Of a stretch of 64,000 nucleotides of DNA, positions 1 through 11,789 are shown piece by piece (within the stretch, counting starts at the first letter, position 1; each line of letters starts with the position of its first letter). Source of the DNA: Paulownia fortunei (taxonomy: Eukaryota > Streptophyta > Magnoliopsida > Lamiales > Paulowniaceae). The position numbers were made by a program, and so were the translations under genes. The notes beneath the pieces are model-generated. The model worked only from the letters and a program-made list of their open reading frames with translations. It ran no database searches and was not told the DNA's origin. The stretch is from contig CM033120.1 of assembly GCA_019321725.1 (NCBI GenBank), positions 15,220,278 to 15,284,277 of the forward strand, written 5' to 3'.

Positions 1-2519
1 TGGGGTTGGACGAGGTTGTTATGATGTTTTCGATTAATTAATACCTATGGTTCAGTATAAATAGGGAATCTTTGATATTACATGTTGCATTTATCTGTAC
101 TGGAATAAAGATTTTGGACCATACCTTGTCGAAAATAAACTTGTTTTGTTTTATTTATATGTTTTAAATGCTTTAAGGATCAATTATGAATTGGCAAAAT
201 CATCCTACATTGCTCTGACTTGGCTAAGAGTGTGGGACATAGGTTTGTATCTATTGGTCGCATATGAAAAATAAACCATTGAATTTGTTTTAAAGGTAAT
301 GAGTAGAGAGCTTATAGGCGCTGCAATGATTAAATGGTTATTGTTTTTGGCTTTTCACATGGATCAGGCCCATACAATGGGCTAAAAATGAAATTGACAT
401 GTGAGAGGTTGCTGGGGTAGTGGAAGAAAAGGTAGTTGTGGAGGTAAAAGTTATGTAATCTGAGATATGCCCTTCCATGACGAATGAAGTGAGTCCGATG
501 ATGAACCTTAGATCAAATTTGGGCTCCTTGCTTTTGATACTAGTCATGGCCGTAGGGACATCAAGAAAGCGGATGCATAAAAGGGGAAGAAACATGAGAG
601 ATACATGGTAATGCATTTTAAGAAGGAAATGCAAGACTGGGTCATTTTTGCAGAAAGGGGTGAAATAATGGTGGTGTTTAAAGTGTTGAATTGGCAGAAA
701 CCTATGTTGAATTAGATGTAGAGTGACATTTTTTTTACAATAATTTTTGTTTGAGAAAAGATCCATTGTACTGCATTGAGTCTTCTAATGGGTTGTCTAT
801 TTAAATAATAGGTTCACCCATGCCTAATTATTCTGGATGGGTTTGGATGAATTTCGCGACAACTAGCTAGGATGAATATTAACTGATCTGTGCAGTTAGA
901 AAAACTTTTTGGCATGGCAGACATTTTCTTGCAAAAGCTGGCAAAGCCAAATCCAAGTTTCTATACTCTTGATACCATTTTCCTTTTTCCTATAAGTCTA
1001 GTCTATAAGACATGAAAACTGACAAAGCCAATCGAATAAGTCTATATGAAGCTCCCTCCACTGCATTGTGTTTTTGCCATGCATGAATTTGGAATCTTCC
1101 TCTGATTTTTCTCCTTTCACATTAGAATTACCTAGTTTTAATAGTAAATTACAGCATGCAACTCAATTGTTATGGGATGCAAGAATGATGGTAATTTATA
1201 GTAAGAATCGTGTCTATATGCAAAAAACTGAACCAAATCTTAATTTTTGACAAGGCTTGAACTTGCAAACTCACAGTTAATTATCACCGATCATTAAAAT
1301 TGTTTCTAATTGAAATAGAAAGAAGTTATAGATTGTCAATTACGTGGTCTTGATGTGTTTTGCTGCATATTTTTTTTCTTATGAACACTGTCATGGAAAG
1401 TAAGCCAACTGTGGATGCATTTTGATAGATGTGGTAAATAAATATGTTCCACATAATGAATTGACTGCTCTTTCATATGGCTTCGAATCAAAGCTGAAAG
1501 CTTTTTTTTTTAGTACCCTAACTATACAAATCCCATGCAAAGATTTAGTCCATCTAGAATTACAAAGCCTTACGTTTGAGTCTTACTAAAAATTGTGGAC
1601 ATGGTCTAATATATTTGGGTTCTTCCCTTACTTTTATTATTTCTTACAGACATTCGTTCATGTGATTATCATGATATACTCTATTGATTGCTTCACTGAA
1701 AAATGAAAAGGAATTAAATAAAAGCTCTCAGATATGGTTCGTTATATCTAACTATGTGCCATTAGAAGTATTGCGATTATTTCCAGAACTTTCAAAAGTG
1801 GTCCTATCTATGTTTATTAGATGAAATTTTGAAATATAAGTTATGGATGGAATTAGTCATAATTAATTTGAATTTGTTATTTATTAACTAAATTACGACC
1901 TTCTATCTTATAACACTATTAATACACCAAATAAATCAACTATCCCCTCTCTTACGTGCAAAAGCACATACTTTTATTTTTTCCAAAATAATATCTGCAA
2001 ACCTGAGAAAAAAGACGAGGAGGTACTTTTGATTTTTGCTGGTAGATAGTTGGTGTAGTCTATCTTCACCCATATGATGTTCCAGATTTTAATAAAATAT
2101 ATCTTAATGTACAATGCTGATTTTCACACACTGATTGATGTTTTTTTGTCTTTGAAAATATTGTATGCTGATTGCTTCTCCAGATTTGAGAACTTCTCAG
2201 TAGTGTGTGTTATATTGCAACTAAGTTTCTGGGAGCTGGATCTACTTACCAGTTTTAGATATATAACTATGACTATACTTTCTAGGCAGCTAAGTAACAT
2301 GTAAAATATCCAAATTAACCCATGGAAATTAAAGTTTCTAGATTCACTTCTTTAACATTCATTATATTCCTCTTGCCAACATTGCTGCTGCTTTGTGGCA
2401 AACAATTAATGTTGTACTTATTACTCAATTGGAGAACTTTTTAATTTCAAGTTAGACTTTTGCCTTTCCCAAGTTTTTATATATCACTATGAATCCTAAA
2501 AGGGTATTTATGTTCTCAG
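1..2519 (+). other. Presumed intron of the plastid S10 gene; no exon recognised
   Basis: The region ends in a clear acceptor (AG at 2518-2519) that opens the S10 exon in phase 0, so at least its right part is intron. The missing first exon should encode a Ser-rich plastid transit peptide and a short linker. I see no open frame of that kind here, so exon 1 probably lies left of the window. A 142-codon open stretch on the minus strand (338-766) resembles nothing I know. Confidence 0.55.
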
Positions 2520-2831
2520 GTTGCCCCTAAGCAGAAGATTAGAATCAAATTGAGATCATACTGGGTACCCCTGATAGAAGACTCATGCAAACAAATAATG
2601 GATGCTGCAAGGACAACAAATGCAAAGACTATGGGTCCAGTACCATTACCAACAAAGAAAAGAGTGTATTGTGTTCTAAAATCTCCACATGTGCACAAAG
2701 ATGCGAGGTTCCATTTTGAAATAAGAACTCATCAACGACTCATTGACATTCTTTACCCAACTGCCCAAACAATCGACTCATTGATGCAGCTTGACTTGCC
2801 TGCTGGTGTTGACGTTGAGGTTAAGCTTTAG
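2520..2831 (+). CDS. RPS10: Plastid 30S ribosomal protein S10 (uS10), last exon, partial
   Basis: This encodes the C-terminal ~103 residues of the nuclear-encoded uS10 protein of the plastid small ribosomal subunit, a component of the 30S head. The exon begins at 2520 right after an AG acceptor, in phase 0, reading VAPKQKIRIKLRSYW. It continues through the uS10 signatures (LIEDSCKQI, GPVPLPTKK, SPHVHKDARFHFEIRTHQR) to DVEVKL and a TAG stop at 2829-2831. An in-frame TTG at 2550 is an internal Leu, not a start. The sequence resembles plant plastid S10 rather than cytosolic or mitochondrial S10. The transit-peptide exon is not in the window. In Arabidopsis the S10 gene sits beside a serine acetyltransferase gene, as it does here. 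Confidence 0.95.
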   Translation, partial: VAPKQKIRIKLRSYWVPLIEDSCKQIMDAARTTNAKTMGPVPLPTKKRVYCVLKSPHVHKDARFHFEIRTHQRLIDILYPTAQTIDSLMQLDLPAGVDVEVKL

Positions 2832-5800
2832 ATTATGGTGATGTAACCTCTAGTTTCTTGTAGACATGATTCTTGTTGCCTATGCAAGACTGAGGCTGAA
2901 TTCGGGCAGACAATTAGGAAAAGAACAAGATGGTTGCTATTTTTTGTCTGTATGATAGTTCGAATTGAATGCAATTTCGTTATCAGTAAATAATGCTATC
3001 CATCACCATTAAAGTTCTATTCTATTTATGGTTTGATGACCTATTATATTATTTCAATTACGTGCTCAATTGCAGTAAGTTCAATATTATTTTGTTTTTT
3101 CTTTTTCCTTGAGTGCAAATATTTTCCAAACAAGTATTTAATAACCCGTAGGCTAATCTCTAATTTCCTTCCCGGAGTTCTGTTTAGAAAGTTGTTAATC
3201 CTCTGTTCTTGAGTACATAGCCTCGTGCATATCAGCTGTCCTCAGCCTTGCAGTCATTTGATTTGGGACGCCTATGGCTAACTTTTTTAGGTTATCTCAC
3301 ATTTATATAAGAATTATGGTTGCAATTCCACATTTTTTAAGAGTAAATAGAGCATTTTGTTACACTTGCATCACAGAATCTATTAAGAGTATCAGATTTG
3401 AAGGATTCAGAGTCAGAGTCAGGCCATGTTGCCAATACATGAGCAGCTTGATGACTTAGCTTTTGGAACCTGCCGAATCGCGTGATGTCCATTCTGACTG
3501 GCCCCTGAGCAGGGAGGTTGTCATCATCAGATTATAATAGCTTGTATCACCACCATTGCAGAATCACCTTCCAAGATCACATGGTTCCACCCTTTACAGA
3601 CGAATTTTGGCTGCCGTGTACTATGCCCGTTATAAGTATAGCTAAAAATCATCATATTATAATGGAAGAAGGGGTTTCAAATGTACTTGAGAATCTGAGA
3701 TCGACAACCAAAGATGGTCGCTGTCCAAAGGAAAAACTAATGTCACTCGAATTAAGGTGTAATTATTGCCGGTCCAGGGAGCCACGAGTTACACCCGTCA
3801 CACAAGCCATGATCACGGATCCGGGATCCGGGACCCGGTAAAAATGACTCAACACTTATGATTGATTTAAGACAGAATAGTTGAATTGATGGTTTACGCC
3901 CCCTTTGTTTTCGTTTGCTGAAAATACATAATTTATTTTTAAATTTATTAATATTTTATATTTTTTATATAGATATCAAAACTTATATTTAAATTCACCA
4001 ATATTAATTTTTTTTGCAAAAAATACCATAAAACAATTAATTTTTATTTTTAAATATATATAATCAACATAAAAATATAATTAATTAAAACGTAATTTTA
4101 TTTTTATATAAAAATTTAATAAAGATATTTTTAACTATTAAAATACTGACAATATAAAAATAAATTTGAAAATGAAACTTAAAAATCCATGAAAGCGGCG
4201 TCAATAAAGAAACAGAGAAATCGCTTTGAACGCTGATTGTGCATCGAAAAAGGACGGAAGTGTAGTTATCGAATTTATGGGGATAGAGGCGACTTCTCAA
4301 GAACTTGAACGGGCAGCGATAGTGATGTTTGGGTGTTGCTAACTGGGAGTGTGAAAGGCCACCCGCAAAAAAGTAACATCAACCAGAGGATGTCTATAAA
4401 TCGAAAAGTTCATTTTTATAAGAGTTGAATACTCATATAATAATATCATAAATCACAATACTAATATATAATTTAATAATTTATAATTTTTTAAATAATA
4501 TAATCTTATGGTTTACAACTATATTTAAATATTATCCAAATAGATATATGACTTTCTTAGCAGCAAGTCAAATTTTTCCTTTTCATTTGTCAATTTGAAA
4601 TAGTATTATGTAGTTTAAATGTCAACTTCTGATTCTGTTTATGCTAGTGTGATTTTACTTCTCCAAAAGTGTTTATGGTATTTTTGTAAATATATATAAG
4701 TTTATTTTGACATTTGTAAATATATATAAAATTGTTTTTTTTACCAAACACTCTAAATTCTTTTTTTTTTTTAATTTTTAATTTTTTTTCCAAACACTAA
4801 TCACTTTTTTTTTCACTTCTCAACAATATCTAAATTTAATTATTTTTTTAAAAATATAAATTTTTGCAAACACTCCCTACAAAAGGGTATCGTTGATTAT
4901 ATAATTATATGGACAAGTGTTTTTTGCTATCAACCTTTATAATGCAATAATTTTGAATGAATTAAGAACTTTGCATTGAATCCTTCCAAGAATTTCACGA
5001 CTGCTTTCTTCTTTATTTTTAAGGGGAAAAAATAATTGTTAGCTAAAAAATTCGTACCAATTCAAATATTAATATTTATGATTCAACAATACGTGACATC
5101 TTAAAAACACAAAAAAAAAAAAAAGAAAACCATAATAATCATGTGATTGTAGGGATGTATGTTTTTAACTACCCATCCTCCTATAATGTAATAATCTTGA
5201 ATGAACCAAGAACCAAGAATTTTATGGACGAACTAAACAATTTGTCAAACCCTTCTTCCTCGAGTCGAAAAAGCAATATGAAATGCCCTTTTGGGCCACA
5301 AAAATTCTCTTTATATGAGAGTTTTCCTTATAAAAATAAAATATTTTTAATTGAAAAATAAATATCATGTTCACTTGTCTAAAAATAAATGAGAATTCAA
5401 AATATGAGTTTGATTTTATGATTTTCTTTGATGTTAAGATCAATCTTAAGTGGGTAGCTAGCTAGTTTGTTAGTTAAATGGCTACTATAATTAAAAAGTA
5501 GAAAAAAGTCTATAATTGTTGAAAATATTGTTCAAATTTTAGTGTACTTTAAATGACATATATCCCTCCAAAAAAATGACATACGACTGAAATAGAAAAT
5601 AAATATTTTGGTCAAAAAGATTAAAATACTCCGGTAAAGTAAAGAAAATTACATTATAAAATGTGATGTGTGTAAATATACGTTGGTTTGATTTGATTCA
5701 AATTTGATCCGTTTCAAAACTTATATTATTGTGTACATAAAGTGCGACTATATATAATAAAAGAAGAGCTACGTATAAGGTTAGAATATTATAAATAGGA

Positions 5801-8754
5801 CCAACTGTAACCACAAACGTAGTTCATTAATATATGGTTATATACATGCCAAGGTTCTAGTTCATTAAGATCGAGATATTTTCCATCATATAATAGACCT
5901 CCTAAGATTGTGTAAGTAAATAATCTAGTGAACTCATAACGCGAATACCCTCCACATGACTATACGAGGTAGTGCTTTTTCTTTTATTTATGGTAAAAAA
6001 GAAAAGAGGTCCTCACAAATAAAATATAAAAAAATCAATTTTGAGTCAGTTATACTACACTGACTGCAAAAGACTTGCCAACCACAAAATTCTAAACTAA
6101 AATGAACAAAATAATTCAACCTTTACCCATCAATAGACCATCACAAAATCAGTAGATATACATTTATGTTTCACACTTCAATAAAAAATAATCATTTACG
6201 GAATAAGTAAAATTACACTTTCAGCATAATTTATAAATTATTATTTTTTTATATAATAATATTATAAAGTAAAATAATCGTATCACATTTTTTCACGAGG
6301 TTAAACTTTTTTTTTTAATAATTCAATATTCCAACTTACGTCAAATTATATCCTGAAATTTCAAAATTCATGTCCCTAAAACCTTGAAACGGTAAATCGG
6401 GGGATATGTTTCAATTGGATCATAAATTTTCCGTAAATTTTTTCTATGGGTAAGGAATCATTATCTACTGTGATTGTTTTATATTAAAGTTCGATAGCAA
6501 AGTTTCAACAACACTACAATAATTACTTTATATTAAAATTCAACTATAAATTTCCCAAAGGATTCAAACCCCCACTTCCGCTGAAATAGCTGTGCCGAGC
6601 TTAAACCTTTTTTACATTTAGGTGTTGTCTTGAGTACAAGGCGTGATGACATTTACTGGTTGAAAAGAACATAACATAAAAGGGTAGCAAAAGCGACATA
6701 GAGAGTGGTCCCAAGAATCTCTACAAGTGGGAAAGTAATATCAAGTGCAATAAAGTTGGGTAGCGAACGGTGGAGGTGCGCCACATATATTTTAGTGGAC
6801 TGCGGGTCCTAAAAATTATCATGTTATTTCACATAAATTTATTTTATTTGCTAGAGTGAAAGAGAAGACAATGTTATCAAGGGAGAAAATTCCCAACCTA
6901 GGATAAACCTCTTTTACCAATGCCTTCGATATGCTCAAAGAAAAATTTTGTGTTTTATAATGTCAAAGATAGACCTAAGCTCGATTCCCAAATTCCTGTA
7001 AGTTTCTTTTTTATTTTAAATTATATGTACATCTATTTGGATTATAACAGTCGACCTTCTAATTCCTCTCATACAAGATGAGAGTCATACCGTCAAGACA
7101 AAGGGCCTTAGGTTAAGATCTAAATCCCCGTAAGCATATTTTGCCTCAAGACTTTTTTCTTTTTTATAATTTTTTTAAATTAAATTATAAACTTCGATTG
7201 GATATTTTACTTAATGGTCCAAATTTCAGTGCATAAATGTTTTAACTGTAAAAAAAGGGATAAAGCTCTTTTTGTTTGCTTTACTAAGGAATTCCCCACA
7301 CCATAATCACGTGCTACGGCACTTTGCTGGAAGGCTTTAGTTACATATGAATTCATTTTAAGAAATGACTTACAGATTATGACAAATTGCAAATACAAGT
7401 CTTCTAATTTTTGATTGAAAATAAAAATATATTAGATTAATTACATTCGAAAATTAATATATATATATATATATGGATGATTTGTTTTTAGAACATGTTA
7501 ATAACGTTTTCTGAAAGAAAAAATAAATGTTAAAAAATAGAGTCTAGCATTTTCACTTTGTAGCTTTTGAGATGGGAGTACGGTGCCCAAAAAAAATAAA
7601 AAATAAAATAAGAAACAGCTTCTCTACCAGAATCCAATGTTGAACCTATACCAACAGGACGACCCGATTCCAATCAATCATTTGCATGTGAATATTGAAT
7701 TTATTTATTTATTAAATATAATAAGCTTCTTTATAGGTTTTCTCTGTTCCACAAAAAGACACGGTCCCATTAAGCTTCTTTAACAAATATTTTTTTATTT
7801 GACTGGTAAAACTTTACTGTTAAAAATTTGTTTGAGATATAAAAAACAATGCGACAATGAAATGTAATTTTCAGGAAAATTTTGACTAATAGTGTAGATA
7901 ATATAACAATGAAATTTAAGAGCTAAGTCAAAATTAGCAAATTTTATATCTTACAATTACTGGGAACTTCAAAGGTTATATAATATCAATAATCAACTCA
8001 TCTTGAAATTAAAAGTCTTGCTATTTGAAATTTTCAGAGCAATAAATAAGAATTAAGATTTGATTAAGTTAAATGATGAATATAAAATTACATAATATCT
8101 GCTAATAAATTGAAAAAAAAAAAAGAACCAATCCATATTATGGATTGCTGTGACAATTCTTCTAAAACTTACAGTGTCTTATCTGTTTTACTGTAAGTTT
8201 ACTTTGTAAAATTCAGCTACATATTTAATATGACTGAACCCCAATTAATTATATGACAAATTAATATATACATCTGAATTTTTTTCCTTAAATGTGTTAA
8301 TCCAAAGAGCAAATAATAGTTGCCGAAAATAAAATTGAATAAGATACAAGGAATATGCTATTCTTAGTTTTTCCAATTCCCATCCAGAGAGTAGAAGCTT
8401 GTCAACTTTTGAAGTGTCACTATCCCTCGTTAGGGCTGTTTCGCATCTTCTCCGGACTCATTAGAGCTATGGTTATATGAATTTAGTTGGATTTTTTTTA
8501 TTATATTTTTGTGTTGTATTTTTATTATATTTTATATATATTTAAATTTAATTATATACACTAAGTAATATATTATATAACATAAAATATAACAAAACTT
8601 GTAAGTGAAAATCAAACTTGTAAGAATTATACCATCCGCTTTATTGACACGCATCTCAAGTCTTCATCATCCTCTCCCGCACGTTCGCTAAACGAAGTTT
8701 TTTCTTAATTCTCTCAAATTTTCAGTTTTTCTAAGAAAAAGTTTCAAATTTCCC
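2832..8754. other. Intergenic region between S10 and serine acetyltransferase
   Basis: This 5.9-kb AT-rich stretch holds no gene I can support. It begins with the S10 3' UTR (a candidate end near 2990-3010). A 107-codon open frame at 3518-3841 has no recognisable motif and ends in a small GC-rich direct repeat (GGATCCGG-like units, 3815-3840). T-rich tracts near 4740-4860, an (AT)n run near 7457-7475 and several A-tracts are simple sequence. The last ~200 bases are the likely promoter and leader of the downstream gene. Confidence 0.6.
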
Positions 8755-9906
8755 ATGACTCCGTCCCCATCCACAAATTTTTCTCTATATAGCTCTCACT
8801 ACTCCACCTCGCATGTTCTTGCACCTCTCATTTCCATGTCCACAAATTTTCTAGGATCACCATTTGTACTCCAGCAACCCTTTTTCATGCCATTCAAGAA
8901 CTCTACTTTCACCATGGCAACTTGTGTACACTCTTCAAGAACAGAAACTCCTTCTGAAACCAACCCGAAGATCGATGATCATGTGTTCGACAATTATGTT
9001 AGGTTTTGTAGACCTAATTTACCTGATCTTGTTTCTTGCGTGCCCATTTCAGAAAAAAAGTCAAAGCCCCTTAGCATAAACCCTGATGAAAAGGCTGATG
9101 ATTTATGGCTGCGGATGAAGGATGAAGCCAGGTCAGATGTTGAACACGAACCCATATTATCAAATTATTATTTCAGTTCAATCTTGTCCCATAATTCCAT
9201 GGAGAGTGCTCTAGCCAATCATCTTTCGATGAAATTAAGCAATTCTAGCTTGCCTAGTGGTACTCTTTATGATCTTTTCTTGGGGATTCTCAAAGAGGAT
9301 CAAGAAATTATACTGGCAGTCAATGATGATCTGAGGGCTGTTAAGGAGAGGGACCCTGCTTGTATTAGTTATGTGCACTGTTTCTTGAATTTTAAAGGAT
9401 TCTTGGCATGCCAGGCTCATAGGATAGCACATAATTTATGGTCTAAAGGTAGGAAAATCTTGGCCCTGTTGATACAGAATAGGGTGTCTGAAGTTTTTGC
9501 AGTGGATATTCATCCGGGGGCGAAAATTGGGAGAGGGATTTTGCTTGATCACGCAACAGGAGTTGTGATTGGAGAAACTGCAGTGATTGGGGATAATGTG
9601 TCCATTTTGCACAATGTGACATTAGGTGGCACCGGTAAGGTCTCGGGTGATCGACACCCGAAAATTGGTGATGGTGTCTTGATTGGAGCAGGAACTTGTG
9701 TTTTGGGCAATGTTAGAATTGAAGATGGAGCTAAGATTGGTGCAGGGTCTGTGGTGCTAAAACAAGTTCCTGCTAGAACTACTGCTGTAGGGAACCCTGC
9801 TAAATTGATTGGAGGGAAGGAGAATCCGATTAAGCTAGATAAGATGCCTAGCTTGACAATGGACCATATATCACACATATCTGAGTGGTCTGATTATGTT
9901 ATTTAG
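8755..9906 (+). CDS. SERAT2;2: Serine O-acetyltransferase, organellar isoform (SERAT2-like)
   Basis: It makes O-acetylserine from serine and acetyl-CoA, the first step of cysteine synthesis, and joins O-acetylserine (thiol)lyase in the cysteine synthase complex. The 383-aa frame is intronless. Residues 1 to ~55 are Ser/Thr-rich without acidic residues, as in an organellar targeting peptide; a second Met at residue 54 (MATCVHS) matches the start of shorter plant isoforms. The helical N-terminal SAT domain spans roughly 105-235, followed by a left-handed hexapeptide-repeat beta-helix (~248-350). Residues matching the CysE catalytic set are visible: D251 (VDIHP), H266 (LLDHATG) and H301 (GDRHPK). 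The tail ends EWSDYVI; the final Ile inserts into the partner enzyme's active site in this family. Plastid versus mitochondrial targeting cannot be decided from sequence alone. Confidence 0.97.
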   Translation: MTPSPSTNFSLYSSHYSTSHVLAPLISMSTNFLGSPFVLQQPFFMPFKNSTFTMATCVHSSRTETPSETNPKIDDHVFDNYVRFCRPNLPDLVSCVPISEKKSKPLSINPDEKADDLWLRMKDEARSDVEHEPILSNYYFSSILSHNSMESALANHLSMKLSNSSLPSGTLYDLFLGILKEDQEIILAVNDDLRAVKERDPACISYVHCFLNFKGFLACQAHRIAHNLWSKGRKILALLIQNRVSEVFAVDIHPGAKIGRGILLDHATGVVIGETAVIGDNVSILHNVTLGGTGKVSGDRHPKIGDGVLIGAGTCVLGNVRIEDGAKIGAGSVVLKQVPARTTAVGNPAKLIGGKENPIKLDKMPSLTMDHISHISEWSDYVI

Positions 9907-11789
9907 ATTTATAACTCAATTGTATTTCTTTCCCTAATTAGTGTTGTTTAAAGTGTTGGACCTTGAGGTGTTGTTTATGCTTTTAAGAGAGAACCTAAGT
10001 TTTCCTATTAGCATTGATGTGACCTTGAATCCAGGTTATGTACTTGTGTCAAGTAATCCTCTTTTGGGCTTGGTAGTTTTGTATTCATTGTTTGATGCTC
10101 TGTGATGAATGGGCGGCACCGCCTGCTAGTTTTGTAATATTTATCTAAGCTTGGTCTATTACCGCTCTACTCTTTATTTTTTTGTCTAATTATTTTTAAG
10201 CTTGTTGTCTATGTTAGAGTCTGTTGATAGTGATACTTTTATTTAGTAATTAAGCAACCAGGATTTTTCCTTGTCAGACTAAGTTCAATTTTGATGACTA
10301 CGTTTATATGCTTATGTAGTTTTCCCTAATGAATTTTTACTATGAGCAATCCTTGCTCTTTGTTAAATGCGTTTTTTAAGCAGTACATGGAACTGATGCT
10401 CTAAAAATACCATCCTGACGTTATCCTTAGTCTCTCTAGTGTACCTACATTGATACGTATGATATGTTTTCATAAAAATGAGATAGTTGAAGTTGGCAAA
10501 AATTCAGAGTGCTAAGTTTTAAAAATATGGGCAGATGGATTGATTGTGCTTGCAATTTTTATTTTATTTTTATGACAAAAGTTGAATTCTTGGTTGAGCA
10601 CAAAAACCGATGCTAAAATATATATTTTGACAATGTCATCTGCGAATTGAACTTTTGGAGTTGCTGCTGCTAAGATATATTTTATTATTGGATCTAATTT
10701 CTAGAATTCTTAACAACTTCCAGATTTCAATACTTGCCTTATCATGGTACAAATCGCTTATACTTCTCGCATTTGATTCAGTATTTTGGCCTCAAAGTAT
10801 TGCAAAATTGAAAATGGAGGTGGTCCATATAGAAGAAGTTGAAATATGGACTGCAGTAGTCACTGAAATACAGGTTAAATAATTCTTCACTCACTCTTTT
10901 CTTTTCTTTTTCAAAGCGCATTTAGCACAAAGGAGACTCGAAGGTCTAATATCTATCAAGGTAAAGTTCTTCAAACTAGGCTAAAGTATCTTCTTTTGTT
11001 TTCTTTGTCAGATGCGGCTTTTTTAATTTTTGATTAATTTTGAAGGACTGTTTTGACGCCCTTGTGGAGAAATTTTCTTTTGTGCCTTGACGTCAATACT
11101 CACTGGGTATTCTTCAACTGAAAAATAACTGGCAGTCAACAAATTGGGAATCAAGATTATGATCTACTTTAGTTAAAGAAGAAATATTAGGATTAGTAAG
11201 CCTCAGGGAACTTGCAGAGGAGTTTCGTTGATCTTGTTTTCAACAAAGACCACATATGACATATTCTCTCTTTTCAACAAAGACCACATATGACATATTC
11301 TCTCCTATATTCTTTCATAAGATGACAAGAAAGCCAGGACTTTAGAAGCGCATTATGTTCATATTTGGTTGGGTTGGTGCATAATTTTTTTAACCCAAAA
11401 TCATCTCTGGAACAGGTTATGTGTGGTCTAGCTAGCACTCATGTTATAAGACAGCTTTTCTAATTCACTTAAATGCATCAGACTCCATTGATGTGATATT
11501 GTTCCATGTATTAGGCTTTTCATTTTCAATCCATACATTTAGGAATACTTGGAGCCCTCTTCAGAATTATGGTTGCATGGGTTATTGTATTCCTTATTCC
11601 AGCATCTTATTTCTTTGTAAGCTGGCCAAAGTCCTCATGAAGTCGGATAATCCTGGAGAACATGGCATGAATTAACATGGACAAAAATAGGCATTTCGTG
11701 ATGAAAGTCTAAAGCCTCCATAGATTTGAAAGTAAGAAACCAAACGCAAAAATCGAAGCATGACTAAGGCGTGAAACACATGGAGAGAC
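9907..11789. other. Intergenic: 3' flank of SAT and downstream flank of the P450 relic
   Basis: It contains the SAT 3' UTR (to about 10.1-10.2 kb) and AT-rich spacer. The only structure I see is a 34-bp tandem duplication near 11237-11304, listed separately. Open frames at 10655-10882 and 11493-11675 have no family features. Confidence 0.6.
11237..11304. repeat. 34-bp perfect or near-perfect tandem duplication
   Basis: Two adjacent copies of a unit beginning TTTTCAACAAAGACC and ending CATATTCTCTC lie head to tail. Near identity points to a recent slippage or unequal-exchange duplication in non-coding DNA. Confidence 0.9.

Noticed and set aside
338..766. 142-codon open frame on the minus strand
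   Set aside because: No recognisable motif, odd composition, no splice or leader context; it lies in the presumed S10 intron. Kept only as a note.
2550..2831. Separate 93-aa gene starting at 2550
   Set aside because: The start is an internal TTG codon; the reading continues upstream to the acceptor at 2519 as the S10 exon.
3518..3841. Possible small protein gene after S10
   Set aside because: No family resemblance, no leader or splice evidence, and it ends in simple GGATCCGG repeats.
9549..9878. 109-codon minus-strand frame
   Set aside because: Shadow of the serine acetyltransferase beta-helix repeats.
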